64,000 nucleotides of DNA from Bdellovibrionales bacterium (GTDB taxonomy: Bacteria; Bdellovibrionota; Bdellovibrionia; Bdellovibrionales; UBA1609), in the NCBI GenBank assembly GCA_020630675.1, contig JAHDIR010000002.1, forward strand, positions 75,497-139,496, given 5' to 3'. The notes under the pieces are model-generated. The model searched no databases, was not told where the DNA came from, and worked only from the letters and a program-made list of their open reading frames with translations. Shown here piece after piece: positions 1 to 8,854 of this stretch (positions are counted from its first letter, which is position 1; each line of letters opens with the position of its first letter). Made by a program: the position numbers and the translations under genes.

Positions 1-51
1 ACAATTTTCACTGCAATTTTAATTTATGTTATGAGAACCACCTGGAGTTAA
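1..51 (+). CDS. nuoH: C-terminal tail of NADH-quinone oxidoreductase subunit H (partial)
   Basis: The first 16 codons of the window are open and end in TAA at 49-51, one base before the nuoJ start. The tail is hydrophobic (TIFTAILIYVMRTTWS). That fits the last membrane helix of the complex I subunit NuoH and not the soluble, iron-sulfur subunit NuoI that often sits between nuoH and nuoJ. The call rests on hydrophobicity and position only, because the rest of the gene lies outside the window. Confidence 0.5.
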   Translation, partial: TIFTAILIYVMRTTWS

Positions 52-52
52 A

Positions 53-580
53 ATGGATTTATCAGTAATTTTATTTTATGGCTTATCACTCATTGTTTTG
101 TTTTTTGCTCTTTCAGTTGTTGTTTCTGACAACCCTGTTTACTCAGCTCTTTATTTAGCAATCACAATGGTGAGTCTGTCCTTTGTGTACTTTTTACTTC
201 AAGCCTATTTCATAGCTGGCGTACAGTTAATTGTTTACGCCGGGGCCGTCATGGTTCTTTTTGTAATGGTTCTTATGATGTTTGACCTAAAAAAAGAAAA
301 AGATAGTTTTTCTAAGGGGCGCATTTCAAATTTACTGAAGGTATCTTCTGTGGGTTTATTATTGGGACTTATTGCTGGAGCCGTCAGAATGTCTACTGAT
401 TTGATGAGTCTCAGCGGAATGAGCCACGGCAAAGAAGGCCTGGGTAATACCACTAAAGACTTAGCAATTTTACTGTACACCGATTATGTTTTTGCTTTTG
501 AGCTGTTGGGAGTTTTATTACTTTTAATTGCTGTTGGAGCTGTTGCAGTTTCTAGAATTAAAGGAGGCACTCATGCCTAA
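53..580 (+). CDS. nuoJ: NADH-quinone oxidoreductase subunit J
   Basis: Membrane subunit of respiratory complex I, which couples NADH oxidation by quinone to proton pumping across the inner membrane. The 175-residue protein has five hydrophobic segments. The conserved third-helix region reads [19 protein letters not shown], typical of NuoJ/ND6. A TGGAG ribosome binding site lies just before the ATG. The gene follows the presumed nuoH tail by one base and overlaps nuoK by 8 bases, as expected in a tightly coupled nuo operon. Length is normal for the family. Confidence 0.93.
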   Translation: MDLSVILFYGLSLIVLFFALSVVVSDNPVYSALYLAITMVSLSFVYFLLQAYFIAGVQLIVYAGAVMVLFVMVLMMFDLKKEKDSFSKGRISNLLKVSSVGLLLGLIAGAVRMSTDLMSLSGMSHGKEGLGNTTKDLAILLYTDYVFAFELLGVLLLLIAVGAVAVSRIKGGTHA

Positions 581-899
581 TTTAGAATCTCTTTTAGATA
601 TAGGGCTCAACCATTACCTGATTGTCTCTGCGGCGTTGTTTTGTATTGGCATGGCTGGTGTGTTGGTTCGTCGTAATGTGCTCGTTATTTTAATGTGCAT
701 TGAATTGATGTTAAATGCAGTAAACCTCTCTTTTGTGGCGTTTAGCCACTATTCAGAAAATATCAACGGGCAAGTCATGGTGTTTTTTGTCATGACCATT
801 GCAGCTGCTGAGGCTGGCGTGGGGTTAGCTCTTGCTGTAACAATTTTCAAAAAATTTAAAGAAGTAAACATCCGTTTCTTTGAACAATTAAAGGGTTAG
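573..899 (+). CDS. nuoK: NADH-quinone oxidoreductase subunit K
   Basis: Small complex I membrane subunit of 108 residues and three helices, related to MnhC/MrpC antiporter subunits. The start is the ATG at 573, preceded by AGGAGG at 562-567; an upstream in-frame start at 528 would add 15 unlikely residues inside nuoJ. Helix two carries the conserved glutamate in [16 protein letters not shown]-like sequence, and helix three carries the second one in [11 protein letters not shown]. It overlaps the end of nuoJ by 8 bases and is followed 3 bases later by nuoL. Confidence 0.94.
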   Translation: MPNLESLLDIGLNHYLIVSAALFCIGMAGVLVRRNVLVILMCIELMLNAVNLSFVAFSHYSENINGQVMVFFVMTIAAAEAGVGLALAVTIFKKFKEVNIRFFEQLKG

Positions 900-902
900 T
901 GA

Positions 903-2840
903 ATGTCTGTTAAGTTATTATTCTCATTATTATTTATATTTCCGCTACTTGGTTTTCTTTTTAACGGTGTTCGTTTTAAGAGTAAAAATTATAAGTTGGC
1001 TGGTGGCCTGGCTACAGCGGCTGTTTTTGCTTCGTTCATGGTGGCAGTTACTTTAGTTGTTAAACTCATCGGAATGGAAGAGGGCTCGCGACAAATCACA
1101 GCTCATCTTTTTAGTTGGATTCATATAGGTGACTTTGTAGCTAACGCAAGTTTTCTATTAGACCCGATTAGTGCCGTCATGATTTTAATTATCACCGGTG
1201 TAGGTACTCTTATTCATTTATTCAGTATCGGCTATATGTCTCATGATGAAAGGCCATCTAAGTATTTTGCTTATTTAAATTTGTTCTTATTTAATATGAT
1301 GCTTTTAGTGCTGGGAGATAACCTTTTGATTCTTTTTGTTGGCTGGGAGGGCGTTGGCTTATGCTCTTATTTGCTAATCGGCTTTTGGTTTAGTGACAGT
1401 GAAAAAGCTGCAGCTGGCATGAAAGCGTTTATCACTAATAGAATTGGTGACGCTGCTTTTTTAATAGGTCTTTTTATTATCTTTTTTCAATTTGGCTCTA
1501 TTGAGTTCTTAACCATTAACTCACTTTTACCAACAACAGCTGAGGTTGGTTGGTTTGGCCCGATGACACTTGCTTGTTTATTTCTTTTTATAGGTGCTAC
1601 GGGAAAATCAGCTCAAATTCCACTATATGTTTGGTTACCTGATGCTATGGCCGGCCCAACGCCTGTTTCGGCATTAATTCATGCCGCCACTATGGTGACA
1701 GCGGGTGTTTATCTAATAGTTCGACTGAGTGGTCTTTATTTATTGGCTCCAAATGTGATGATGCTTATTGCAATCATTGGGGGGTTAACAGCCTTTTTTG
1801 CCGCGACCATTGCAATCACTCAAAATGATATAAAAAAAATACTGGCTTATTCTACAGTTTCACAATTAGGTTATATGTTTTTAGCTGTAGGTGTAGGAGC
1901 TTTTGTTCCTGCTTTATTTCATCTAATGACCCACGCTTTTTTCAAGGCTTTGATGTTTTTAGGCTCTGGAAGCGTAATCCATGCCATGCATGAAGAACAA
2001 GATATTCGTAAAATGGGTGGCTTAAAAAAATATATGCCAATCACTCACTTCACTTTTTTGCTAGGCTGGCTGGCAATTATTGGCGTGCCTCCGTTAGCTG
2101 GTTTTTTTAGTAAAGACGAAATTCTTTGGTACACATATGCTTCCCCTCAAGGGAGCAAAATACTTTGGATACTCGGGGTTGTAACTGCGGCGATGACGGC
2201 CTTTTATATGACTCGACTAATGGCTCTTACATTTTGGGGAAAAAGTCGTGTTGCAAAAGATGTTCACCCTCATGAGTCTCCAGTGTCAATGTTAATACCT
2301 TTAGTGGTGCTTGGCGTGTTATCAGTGATCGGTGGATGGATAGGTATACCGCATGTTATTTCTGCTGTTCTACCTGGCCATATTCCAAATGTTCTCGAGC
2401 ATTGGCTAGAGCCAGTGGTTAAGAATATTAATCTGGGTGAAATATCTGTAGCGGCTGAGTGGGGCGGTATGCTCTTGAGTATAACTGCGGTTGCCTTTAG
2501 TGCGACTCTAGCTTACCTATTTTATGGTTCTTCAAAGTCGGAAATGCCCAATAAAATTTCTACAGCCCTGGGGCCTATCTATAAGCTTATATCTGGTAAA
2601 TATTTTATCGATGAACTTTACTTTGGAAAAATTATTAATCCACTCATAGATATGAGCAAGGGTTTATGGTTATACATCGACGTTAATTTTATTGATAAAA
2701 TTACTTATTTAGCGGCCGATTTTGCTGCAGGTTGTGGCCGTGGTGTAAGAGATTTACAGAATGGAAACATTCAAAGATACGCGATGTATATGTCCATTGG
2801 TTTAATTATAGTTTTATCCATTATTTTGTTGGGGTCTTAA
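903..2840 (+). CDS. nuoL: NADH-quinone oxidoreductase subunit L
   Basis: Distal proton-pumping, antiporter-like subunit of complex I, 645 residues. Visible landmarks are GWEGVGLCSYLLIGFW (helix 5 glutamate), GATGKSAQIPLYVWLPDAM and PTPVSALIHAATMVTAGVYL (broken-helix region with the conserved lysine), and NDIKKILAYSTVSQLGYM. The C-terminal roughly 100 residues form the long lateral helix and last membrane anchor. It is in the middle of the nuo run, 3 bases after nuoK and directly abutting nuoM. Length is normal, and nothing in it looks damaged. Confidence 0.96.
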   Translation: MSVKLLFSLLFIFPLLGFLFNGVRFKSKNYKLAGGLATAAVFASFMVAVTLVVKLIGMEEGSRQITAHLFSWIHIGDFVANASFLLDPISAVMILIITGVGTLIHLFSIGYMSHDERPSKYFAYLNLFLFNMMLLVLGDNLLILFVGWEGVGLCSYLLIGFWFSDSEKAAAGMKAFITNRIGDAAFLIGLFIIFFQFGSIEFLTINSLLPTTAEVGWFGPMTLACLFLFIGATGKSAQIPLYVWLPDAMAGPTPVSALIHAATMVTAGVYLIVRLSGLYLLAPNVMMLIAIIGGLTAFFAATIAITQNDIKKILAYSTVSQLGYMFLAVGVGAFVPALFHLMTHAFFKALMFLGSGSVIHAMHEEQDIRKMGGLKKYMPITHFTFLLGWLAIIGVPPLAGFFSKDEILWYTYASPQGSKILWILGVVTAAMTAFYMTRLMALTFWGKSRVAKDVHPHESPVSMLIPLVVLGVLSVIGGWIGIPHVISAVLPGHIPNVLEHWLEPVVKNINLGEISVAAEWGGMLLSITAVAFSATLAYLFYGSSKSEMPNKISTALGPIYKLISGKYFIDELYFGKIINPLIDMSKGLWLYIDVNFIDKITYLAADFAAGCGRGVRDLQNGNIQRYAMYMSIGLIIVLSIILLGS

Positions 2841-4418
2841 ATGTTTCTTTTGTCTCTACTTATTTTCGTTCCTGTTGTTTATGGCTTAATGCTTTTATTT
2901 GTACCAAAATCACAAGTGAAGTTTACAGCCTTACTTTTTTCTTTATCCACGTTTATTTTAAGCACTCGATTATTTCGCGAGTTTGATCCATCAAGGGCTG
3001 ATTTACAATTAGTAGAAAAATTTTCTTGGGTAAAAGCTTTTGGAATTAATTACTTTGTTGGCATAGATGGGATCTCATTTTGGTTAGTACTTCTAACAAC
3101 TTTTTTAATGCCAATTACGATTTTAGGAAGTTGGAAGGCCGTAGAGAAAAACACAAGAGCTTTTCATGCTAACCTTATGTTTTTACAGTCAGCACTCATA
3201 GGAACTTTTTTAGCTTTTGATGCCATTTTATTTTATGTGTTTTTTGAAGCTTCATTAATTCCTATGTACTTTTTAATTGGCTTATGGGGTGGCCCAAGAA
3301 AAATCTATGCTTCTGTTAAGTTCTTTATTTATACAATGTTTGGGTCTGTATTTATGTTGTTAGCTATTATAACAATGATGATTATGACTCAAACCTTAGA
3401 TGGTGGCGGTGGAATGAGCGCCAGCCTCTTGGATTTTTATAAATTAGATATTCCTTTTATTGGCGGAACACTTATTAACTCTCAAACTCTCTTGTTCTTT
3501 GCCTTTTGCTTGGCATTTGCCATCAAATGTCCAATGTTCCCTGTACACACTTGGTTGCCTGATGCTCACGTTGAGGCGCCAACAGCGGGTTCGGTTTTAT
3601 TGGCTGGTGTAATGTTAAAGATGGGAACCTATGGTTTTTTAAGGTTTGTTTTACCGATGTTTCCTGAAGCCACGGCATATTGGTCTTGGTTGTTAATGCT
3701 TTTGGCCGTTATTGGAATTATTTATGGAGCCTTGGTGGCCATGGTTCAGCCCGATATTAAAAAATTGGTGGCATACTCTTCTGTGTCGCATATGGGTTAT
3801 GTGATTTTAGGTTTATTCACTCTAAATGAGTTTGGTGTGACAGGAGGCCTTTATCAAATGCTTAACCATGGAGTAAGTACAGGAGCCTTATTTTTACTTG
3901 TTGGAATGGTTTACGAAAGAACGCATAACCGTGAAATTTCTAAGTATGGTGGCTTAGCAAAGGCCGCTCCTTGGTTTACGATTTGTTTTATGATTATTAC
4001 ATTATCAAGTATAGCTGTACCCATGACTAACGGTTTTATTGGAGAGTTTTTAATTTTATTAGGTGCTTTTCAGGCCAACAGTTATTTAGCTGGTGCTGCT
4101 GTATTAGGAGTTGTACTAGGAGCCACCTATATGTTGTGGATGGTAAAAAGAGTTTTCTTTGGTAGTACTGGTGAGCTAGTAGAAAAATATAATTCTAAAT
4201 TAGAAATGAACTGGAGAGAGGGCGCTGTTATTGCACCTTTAATTATTCTTGTTTTTTGGATGGGTTTATTACCAAATCATTTTCTGAATTGGAGTAAAGC
4301 AAGCTTAGAGCACCTATTGCAAAACAAAAATAATTACACTCTTAGTTATGTGACAGAATCAACACCCTCGATCAATGGAAAAAAAATGATAGCTTTAAAA
4401 GATAAGGCGGTGAAGTAA
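2841..4418 (+). CDS. nuoM: NADH-quinone oxidoreductase subunit M
   Basis: Second antiporter-like proton-pumping subunit of complex I, 525 residues. The conserved helix 5 glutamate is in FFEASLIPMYFLIGLWGG. The discontinuous helix carries KCPMFPVHTWLPDAHVEAPT, and the later motif KKLVAYSSVSHMGYV is present. The ATG follows the nuoL stop codon without a gap and the stop overlaps the nuoN start in TAATG, so translation of nuoL, nuoM and nuoN is probably coupled. Length is slightly above the roughly 500 residues usual for the family because of a hydrophilic C-terminal tail of about 40 residues. Confidence 0.95.
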   Translation: MFLLSLLIFVPVVYGLMLLFVPKSQVKFTALLFSLSTFILSTRLFREFDPSRADLQLVEKFSWVKAFGINYFVGIDGISFWLVLLTTFLMPITILGSWKAVEKNTRAFHANLMFLQSALIGTFLAFDAILFYVFFEASLIPMYFLIGLWGGPRKIYASVKFFIYTMFGSVFMLLAIITMMIMTQTLDGGGGMSASLLDFYKLDIPFIGGTLINSQTLLFFAFCLAFAIKCPMFPVHTWLPDAHVEAPTAGSVLLAGVMLKMGTYGFLRFVLPMFPEATAYWSWLLMLLAVIGIIYGALVAMVQPDIKKLVAYSSVSHMGYVILGLFTLNEFGVTGGLYQMLNHGVSTGALFLLVGMVYERTHNREISKYGGLAKAAPWFTICFMIITLSSIAVPMTNGFIGEFLILLGAFQANSYLAGAAVLGVVLGATYMLWMVKRVFFGSTGELVEKYNSKLEMNWREGAVIAPLIILVFWMGLLPNHFLNWSKASLEHLLQNKNNYTLSYVTESTPSINGKKMIALKDKAVK

Positions 4419-5908
4419 TGGATATTAATTTTGGCTTATCTGATTTATTTTTTATAACACCACTGTTAGCCTTATTTGTTGGAAGTTTACCTCCACTATT
4501 ATTGAAGGTCGTTGGAGGCAATAAAGAGATTAACCCGGCTGCCTCTGTGTTATATGCTCTCACGGGAATAATGGTTTCTTTTGGTATGCTATTGGTTCTG
4601 GAGCGAAGCAACTCTTTAATATTTGCCCGAGCCTTGAAGGTAGACTCTGCAGCTGTTTTTACATCTTTTATTGTTTTAATCTCAGCTGCTGTTTCAATTA
4701 TTTTTGCCAAAGAAAGTGCCTTTACAGATAAAAGTTTATTTTCTGAGCTGTTGTTTTTAATAATGAATTCAACTTTAGGAATGTTAGTGGTTGTTTGGTC
4801 CAATGACCTTATTGTTCTATTTATTGGAATAGAAATGATGTCTTTGTGTTTGTATATGGCCATAACCTTGACTTATGAAGAGCAACTTTCCAAAGAGTCG
4901 GCGCTAAAGTACTTTATTCTTGGAAGTTTAGCTTCTGCCATTTTTCTTTATGGTATTTCATTTATCTATGGTTCGGTAGGGTCTACATATCTAGAAGATA
5001 TTACAGCTGTGGCTCCTGAGTTAATTTCTACAAGCCGAATTTTTCTTATTGGTTCGCTTATGTTAACCATGGGTTTTTTCTTTAAGATTGCCGCCTTTCC
5101 ATTTTTCTCATGGACGCCAGATGTTTATCAGGGCTCGCCAACGGCTTTGACCAATTTTATGGCAACGGGTGTAAAAGTTGTGAGTTTTTACGCACTTTTA
5201 CGTTGGTTTGGAACTCAGTTTTTAACCGGTGAACGTTCTTTACTTATTATTAATTGCTTAGAATGGTTAGCTGCCTTTACAATTTTATTTGGTAACTTTG
5301 CTGCTATTTTACAGACAAATATAAAAAGACTTTTAGCCTATTCAGGTGTGGCTCACACAGGATACGCACTTTTAGGTTTATTGGCCGCTGGTGTAGGAGG
5401 AGACTCTATGGCCGGTGGAAGTTCAATGATCTTTTATTTAGTTGCTTATACATTTATGACAATTGCCAGCTTTGGTATTGTGAACATTCTAGAGAAAAAA
5501 CACAGCACAATATTATCAATTGATGATTTAAAAGGTATGGGTTACAGCCACCCGTGGTTGGCAGCAGCTTTAACGATCACTTTGTTGAGTTTAGCTGGGA
5601 TACCTCCTCTTTTAGGTTTTTTCTCAAAGTTTTTTGTGATTTCTGCTGCTCTCAAGCAAGGATATATTTGGCTTAGTATTTGGGCCGTTATTGGATCAGT
5701 CGTGAGTGTATTCTTTTATTTACGCCCTATTGTTAAGATGTACTTTAGTGAAGAACCTGCCAATGCCTTAGCCGAAGTTTCACTCAATGAAAAAAGATTT
5801 TCAGCCATAGCTGTACTTTCTTTTGCGTCACTACTTTTGGTTTTTGGGATATTTGCCAATAAACTATTAATGTATGTTCTTAAATCAACGATGGTTTTGT
5901 TTTCATAA
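4418..5908 (+). CDS. nuoN: NADH-quinone oxidoreductase subunit N
   Basis: Third antiporter-like subunit of complex I, 496 residues with about 14 hydrophobic helices. Typical motifs are FIGIEMMSLCLY (helix 5 glutamate), FFKIAAFPFFSWTPDVYQG (lysine and proline-broken helix) and NIKRLLAYSGVAHTGYALLG. The start overlaps the nuoM stop codon by one base. It is the last gene of the operon; the next gene is convergent and a hairpin covers its stop codon. Confidence 0.95.
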   Translation: MDINFGLSDLFFITPLLALFVGSLPPLLLKVVGGNKEINPAASVLYALTGIMVSFGMLLVLERSNSLIFARALKVDSAAVFTSFIVLISAAVSIIFAKESAFTDKSLFSELLFLIMNSTLGMLVVVWSNDLIVLFIGIEMMSLCLYMAITLTYEEQLSKESALKYFILGSLASAIFLYGISFIYGSVGSTYLEDITAVAPELISTSRIFLIGSLMLTMGFFFKIAAFPFFSWTPDVYQGSPTALTNFMATGVKVVSFYALLRWFGTQFLTGERSLLIINCLEWLAAFTILFGNFAAILQTNIKRLLAYSGVAHTGYALLGLLAAGVGGDSMAGGSSMIFYLVAYTFMTIASFGIVNILEKKHSTILSIDDLKGMGYSHPWLAAALTITLLSLAGIPPLLGFFSKFFVISAALKQGYIWLSIWAVIGSVVSVFFYLRPIVKMYFSEEPANALAEVSLNEKRFSAIAVLSFASLLLVFGIFANKLLMYVLKSTMVLFS

Positions 5909-5915
5909 CAAAACC
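5893..5915. terminator. hairpin between convergent nuoN and patatin genes
   Basis: A perfect 9-bp inverted repeat (GGTTTTGTT and AACAAAACC, loop of 5) spans the nuoN stop codon. It sits in the 13-base gap between nuoN and the oppositely oriented patatin gene, so it could end transcripts from both sides. It lacks a clear downstream T run on either strand, so terminator function is only inferred from position. Confidence 0.4.
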
Positions 5916-5921
5916 TAAAAG

Positions 5922-7139
5922 TTAAATTTTATAAAAACGTAGGGTAGTCATCGCTGATCGAAAACCAGTTCTAACGATGGCATCTAATATTTCTGGGTTT
6001 AAACTAAAATGATCAGCAAAAAACATTTCATAGTCTTGAGGACTAGGGTGAATGTAAATGTATTCTACATCTTTTTTGAAATCTGTTTTCTTTAAAATAA
6101 TATCAATTAATTTTGTTCTGTGTTTCTCGGGCAATTTAATTTCTTTAAGGTAGCCTTCAATAGAGCCTATAATTTCTTTGATCGATTTTTTTTGTTGAAT
6201 ATGAGATTCGATTTTCTGTTGGACCACTTGATAAAGAGCCTGGTTTAAAATAACAGGAATACCATATTCATGGAGTGACCCCATTTCATCATTGTAGTGG
6301 TAGGGTTGTATTGAATAGGAAGCAATAACAAGGTCTGAACCATTATCAGAGGCTACATGAGTAGACAAAGTGTCGCGAATTTCACCGTCAAAGAACTGAA
6401 TTTCCTTACCTTTTTGGTTAACAATGCCATAAGGAGCAAAAACAGGAGGTAAGCTCGTTGAAGCTGCCACCGCCTGGCTAATTGTAGCAAAGTTAGCGTA
6501 TTTTTCTGTTTTAGTTTTGGAGCTTTCAGCAAATGGGCCAAAAATCGCTTTACGAGAGTGGTTTAATTGTGTGGCGATGATAAAAAGCTTAATGCCTAAC
6601 TCATTAAAATTATTAGAGTTTGGAAAAACATTTTCACGTAAATATTTTTCTAAGTTATCTGTAGAGAAAAAACCATTATATTTAAGGCTCTTTTTTAACA
6701 TAACTTCAAAGCCACCCTTTATATTCACAGTTTTCCTAAAAAGATTGGCTAAAATTTTAACTGGAGAAGCATTTAAGTTAACAGAAAAAATATCTTTATA
6801 TGATAGGGGTTTTAAACTGGACCCATTTCTATGCTCTTCAGACTGTTTAAAGCCTTCTATACCGTTTCCTTGGGTAAAGGCTTCAATGATCGATTCAATA
6901 CTAAAACCAGCTGCCAGAAAACTGCATACAACCGATCCTGCACTTGAGCCAACATAGGTTTTGAAAGTAAGGGAGCTATCATCAGGGTCAAAGTTATTCT
7001 CAACAAATGACTTTGAACCGCCAGCAAAATTAAACCCCAATTGCTTTAACGCTAAGCATACACCAATGTGAAAAGCTGCGGCTTTTATACCGCCGCCACT
7101 TAATACTAAAGCTGGTGATTTGTATTCGCTAAGTTTCAT
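5922..7139 (-). CDS. patatin-like phospholipase
   Basis: Predicted Ser/Asp dyad lipid acyl hydrolase of the patatin family, 405 residues. The N-terminus has the glycine-rich oxyanion loop (VLSGGGIKAAAFHIG), then the nucleophile elbow GSSAGS and, near residue 245, the catalytic Asp in FDGEIRD. No signal peptide is visible, so the mature protein is cytoplasmic or exported by a non-Sec route. No Shine-Dalgarno sequence precedes the ATG, but the glycine loop starts at residue 14, which leaves little room for another start. Predatory and pathogenic bacteria often use such enzymes on membrane lipids; that role is inference here. Confidence 0.85.
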   Translation of the reverse strand: MKLSEYKSPALVLSGGGIKAAAFHIGVCLALKQLGFNFAGGSKSFVENNFDPDDSSLTFKTYVGSSAGSVVCSFLAAGFSIESIIEAFTQGNGIEGFKQSEEHRNGSSLKPLSYKDIFSVNLNASPVKILANLFRKTVNIKGGFEVMLKKSLKYNGFFSTDNLEKYLRENVFPNSNNFNELGIKLFIIATQLNHSRKAIFGPFAESSKTKTEKYANFATISQAVAASTSLPPVFAPYGIVNQKGKEIQFFDGEIRDTLSTHVASDNGSDLVIASYSIQPYHYNDEMGSLHEYGIPVILNQALYQVVQQKIESHIQQKKSIKEIIGSIEGYLKEIKLPEKHRTKLIDIILKKTDFKKDVEYIYIHPSPQDYEMFFADHFSLNPEILDAIVRTGFRSAMTTLRFYKI

Positions 7140-7565
7140 TTATTAATAGTAACGAATATACCTGACGCAGTAAATGTTCATTTATAAAGATATTTTCATA
7201 ACTTAACGAGTTGTTGGTAAACCTGTTGAAAGAAAAAAGTAAAAATAAACTATATATAAGGTTATCCACACAAATTAACACTAGGAGTTGAGTATTCAAA
7301 GTTGTCATTGCCTAGTCAAAATTTACTTGAGCTATTGTGGAAGGACTATATGGTGGGTTTATGAATAGGCATTATCGGTTAATTTGTTGCGAATTTAAAA
7401 AAATGGGAATTGGCTAGAATCAAACAGGTTAAAACTGGACGAACAGCCATAAAATAGGGGGAATTAACCGATTTGATTAGGCCTTGAGTCTAGAGTTTAG
7501 CCTGTTCACTTTACAATAATTGTGGCTATGCTAGTTTATGCTTAGTCATTTAAAGGGAGATTTAA
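7140..7565. other. 426-base intergenic region
   Basis: No convincing open reading frame is present. The region separates the divergent patatin gene and the helix-turn-helix gene at 7566, so it should hold promoters for both. It contains one perfect DnaA-box-like 9-mer at 7262-7270 and a spaced inverted repeat at 7374-7472. A purine-rich AAAGGGAGA before the GTG at 7566 is the ribosome binding site of the next gene. Confidence 0.6.
7374..7472. repeat. spaced 11-bp inverted repeat
   Basis: ATCGGTTAATT at 7374-7384 is exactly repeated in inverted orientation as AATTAACCGAT at 7462-7472, with 77 bases between. The arms could pair in an RNA, mark the ends of a small non-coding element, or be two copies of one half-site for a regulator. 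No reading frame fills the interior. The function is unknown. Confidence 0.45.
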
Positions 7566-8201
7566 GTGCAAAAACAAGAGTGGTTATCCTTATCTGAGTA
7601 TTCAAGTAGTTATCGCGTAAGCATTTCTACTTTAAGACGAAGGATTAAAGCTAAAAAAGCAGAAAGTATTTATGAAGACGGTAAATATTTTCTAAGAAAC
7701 CTCCCATTAAAAGACCACCAAGTAGTTAGTAATACGTTTGATGATTTGACTCATCATCAAAAAAATCCTGGCGAGACTGCGGTAGCCCCCCCACACATTT
7801 ATCCTAGTCTAGAGCCAAATGAAAAAAATGATGTTGTTTTGGAGCAAGACTTAGGTCAAGATATTTCAGCAATGGAATGTAATGACAGAGTATCCGCCAA
7901 TGTCGAGTATTTATTAAAAGAATTAAAAAATGCCTACACATTGATTTTAAAAGAAAAAGAAGAGCAAATCATTTTATTAAAAGATGAGATGACCGACTTA
8001 AGAATGTTAACCAAAGCTCTTGAGTCAAGATGTAAGGCTTTGGAGTCAAATCAAGAGGAAAAAGTTGAGCTTGTTCCTGAAGAAAGACAACCTCTTCAGG
8101 CTGAAGTGGCACAACCCCTTCTTCCTGAGCCGATTGAATTAGATTATATACCGGCTCCTCAATTGGAATTAGCTCATGATTGGTTGGATGATGAACTTTA
8201 A
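7566..8201 (+). CDS. helix-turn-helix / coiled-coil protein of unknown function
   Basis: A protein of 211 residues starting at GTG with a good AAAGGGAGA site. Residues 1-50 (EWLSLSEYSSSYRVSISTLRRR) look like an excisionase/MerR-type helix-turn-helix in which a site is read and the following helix is rich in arginine. Residues about 115-160 are a charged heptad-rich coiled coil, and the C-terminus is acidic and proline-rich. There is no signal peptide. It might be a DNA-binding or scaffold protein. The stop codon overlaps the start of the downstream lipoprotein gene, so the two are probably co-translated. I do not recognise a named family. Confidence 0.7.
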   Translation: MQKQEWLSLSEYSSSYRVSISTLRRRIKAKKAESIYEDGKYFLRNLPLKDHQVVSNTFDDLTHHQKNPGETAVAPPHIYPSLEPNEKNDVVLEQDLGQDISAMECNDRVSANVEYLLKELKNAYTLILKEKEEQIILLKDEMTDLRMLTKALESRCKALESNQEEKVELVPEERQPLQAEVAQPLLPEPIELDYIPAPQLELAHDWLDDEL

Positions 8202-8481
8202 ATTAAAAGCTATTATAAGCTGTTTATTATTAACCTCTTGCTCCTCTTTGCCGATTATTCCCGAAGGCTCTGATGTTAATGTGAGTCGCAAAGCTCCGAA
8301 AGGAAATTGTCAAAGCTTAGGAACACTTACAGGCAGTAGCTTGTCTGTGAAAGCAACTAAAGAAGAGGTTTTAGAGGACCTTAAAACCAATGCTGCCAAT
8401 AAAGGGGCTACTCACCTAAAGGTAGAGCAATTTTCAGCTCTAGGCACCTCTGTCACAGGCACTGCATTTCGCTGTAAGTAA
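8191..8481 (+). CDS. small lipoprotein, DUF4156-like
   Basis: About 96 residues with a lipoprotein signal (MNFKLKAIISCLLLTSC; lipobox LLTSC). The mature part has a pattern of C-x-x-LG near its start, an amphipathic LKTNAANKGATHLKV segment and a terminal cysteine (FRCK). This resembles the DUF4156 family of small outer-envelope lipoproteins of unknown function. In-frame starts also exist at 8176 and 8188; I prefer 8191 because it gives a clean n-region. The start lies inside the end of the upstream gene, which implies translational coupling. Confidence 0.7.
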   Translation: MNFKLKAIISCLLLTSCSSLPIIPEGSDVNVSRKAPKGNCQSLGTLTGSSLSVKATKEEVLEDLKTNAANKGATHLKVEQFSALGTSVTGTAFRCK

Positions 8482-8854
8482 AAAGCATACATTTTATTTT
8501 TGCAACTATACTTTTGCATAAAAATTTAATGATCTCATATTTGATAAATCCTATTTATACGAAACCTAATTTCAATAAAGATTCAGATAAGTCTGTACTA
8601 AAATTAGCAACCCTTAATGAGTAAAATTTTTTGGGATGAAAATTTATGGACTTATAAAAGCTAAATCAAATAAAAATACAGGGCATCATAAAGTATTGGA
8701 AAAAATTGAGAGGGTTTTTGTTCAAAAAGAAAAGCCAATAAACAAGTTCATGACAGTATGGCAAAAATTGCAGCTTATGTTGGCAAAAGTTGCAGTTGAA
8801 ATATGGCTGGGCTGAATTTTTAATGACCAAACAATCTTTAACAAGGAAAAAAAT
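8482..8854. other. 373-base intergenic region
   Basis: AT-rich spacer between the small lipoprotein and the secreted SnoaL-like protein. It holds one weak reading frame (8636-8815, listed separately) and the promoter region of the following gene. I see no strong terminator hairpin or recognisable RNA. Confidence 0.5.
8636..8815 (+). CDS. possible 59-residue basic protein
   Basis: ATG at 8636 opens 59 codons to TGA at 8813-8815. The product is lysine-rich at its start and ends in an amphipathic helix with two tryptophans. Only GGG directly next to the ATG could serve as a ribosome binding site, and the spacing is poor. It may be a chance frame. No family is recognised. Confidence 0.2.
   Translation: MKIYGLIKAKSNKNTGHHKVLEKIERVFVQKEKPINKFMTVWQKLQLMLAKVAVEIWLG

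Noticed and set aside
7262-7270. DnaA box TTATCCACA
   Set aside because: Only one perfect box is present and there are no clustered boxes, dnaA, dnaN or AT-rich unwinding region, so it is not an origin. One such 9-mer is expected by chance in a 64-kb AT-rich window.
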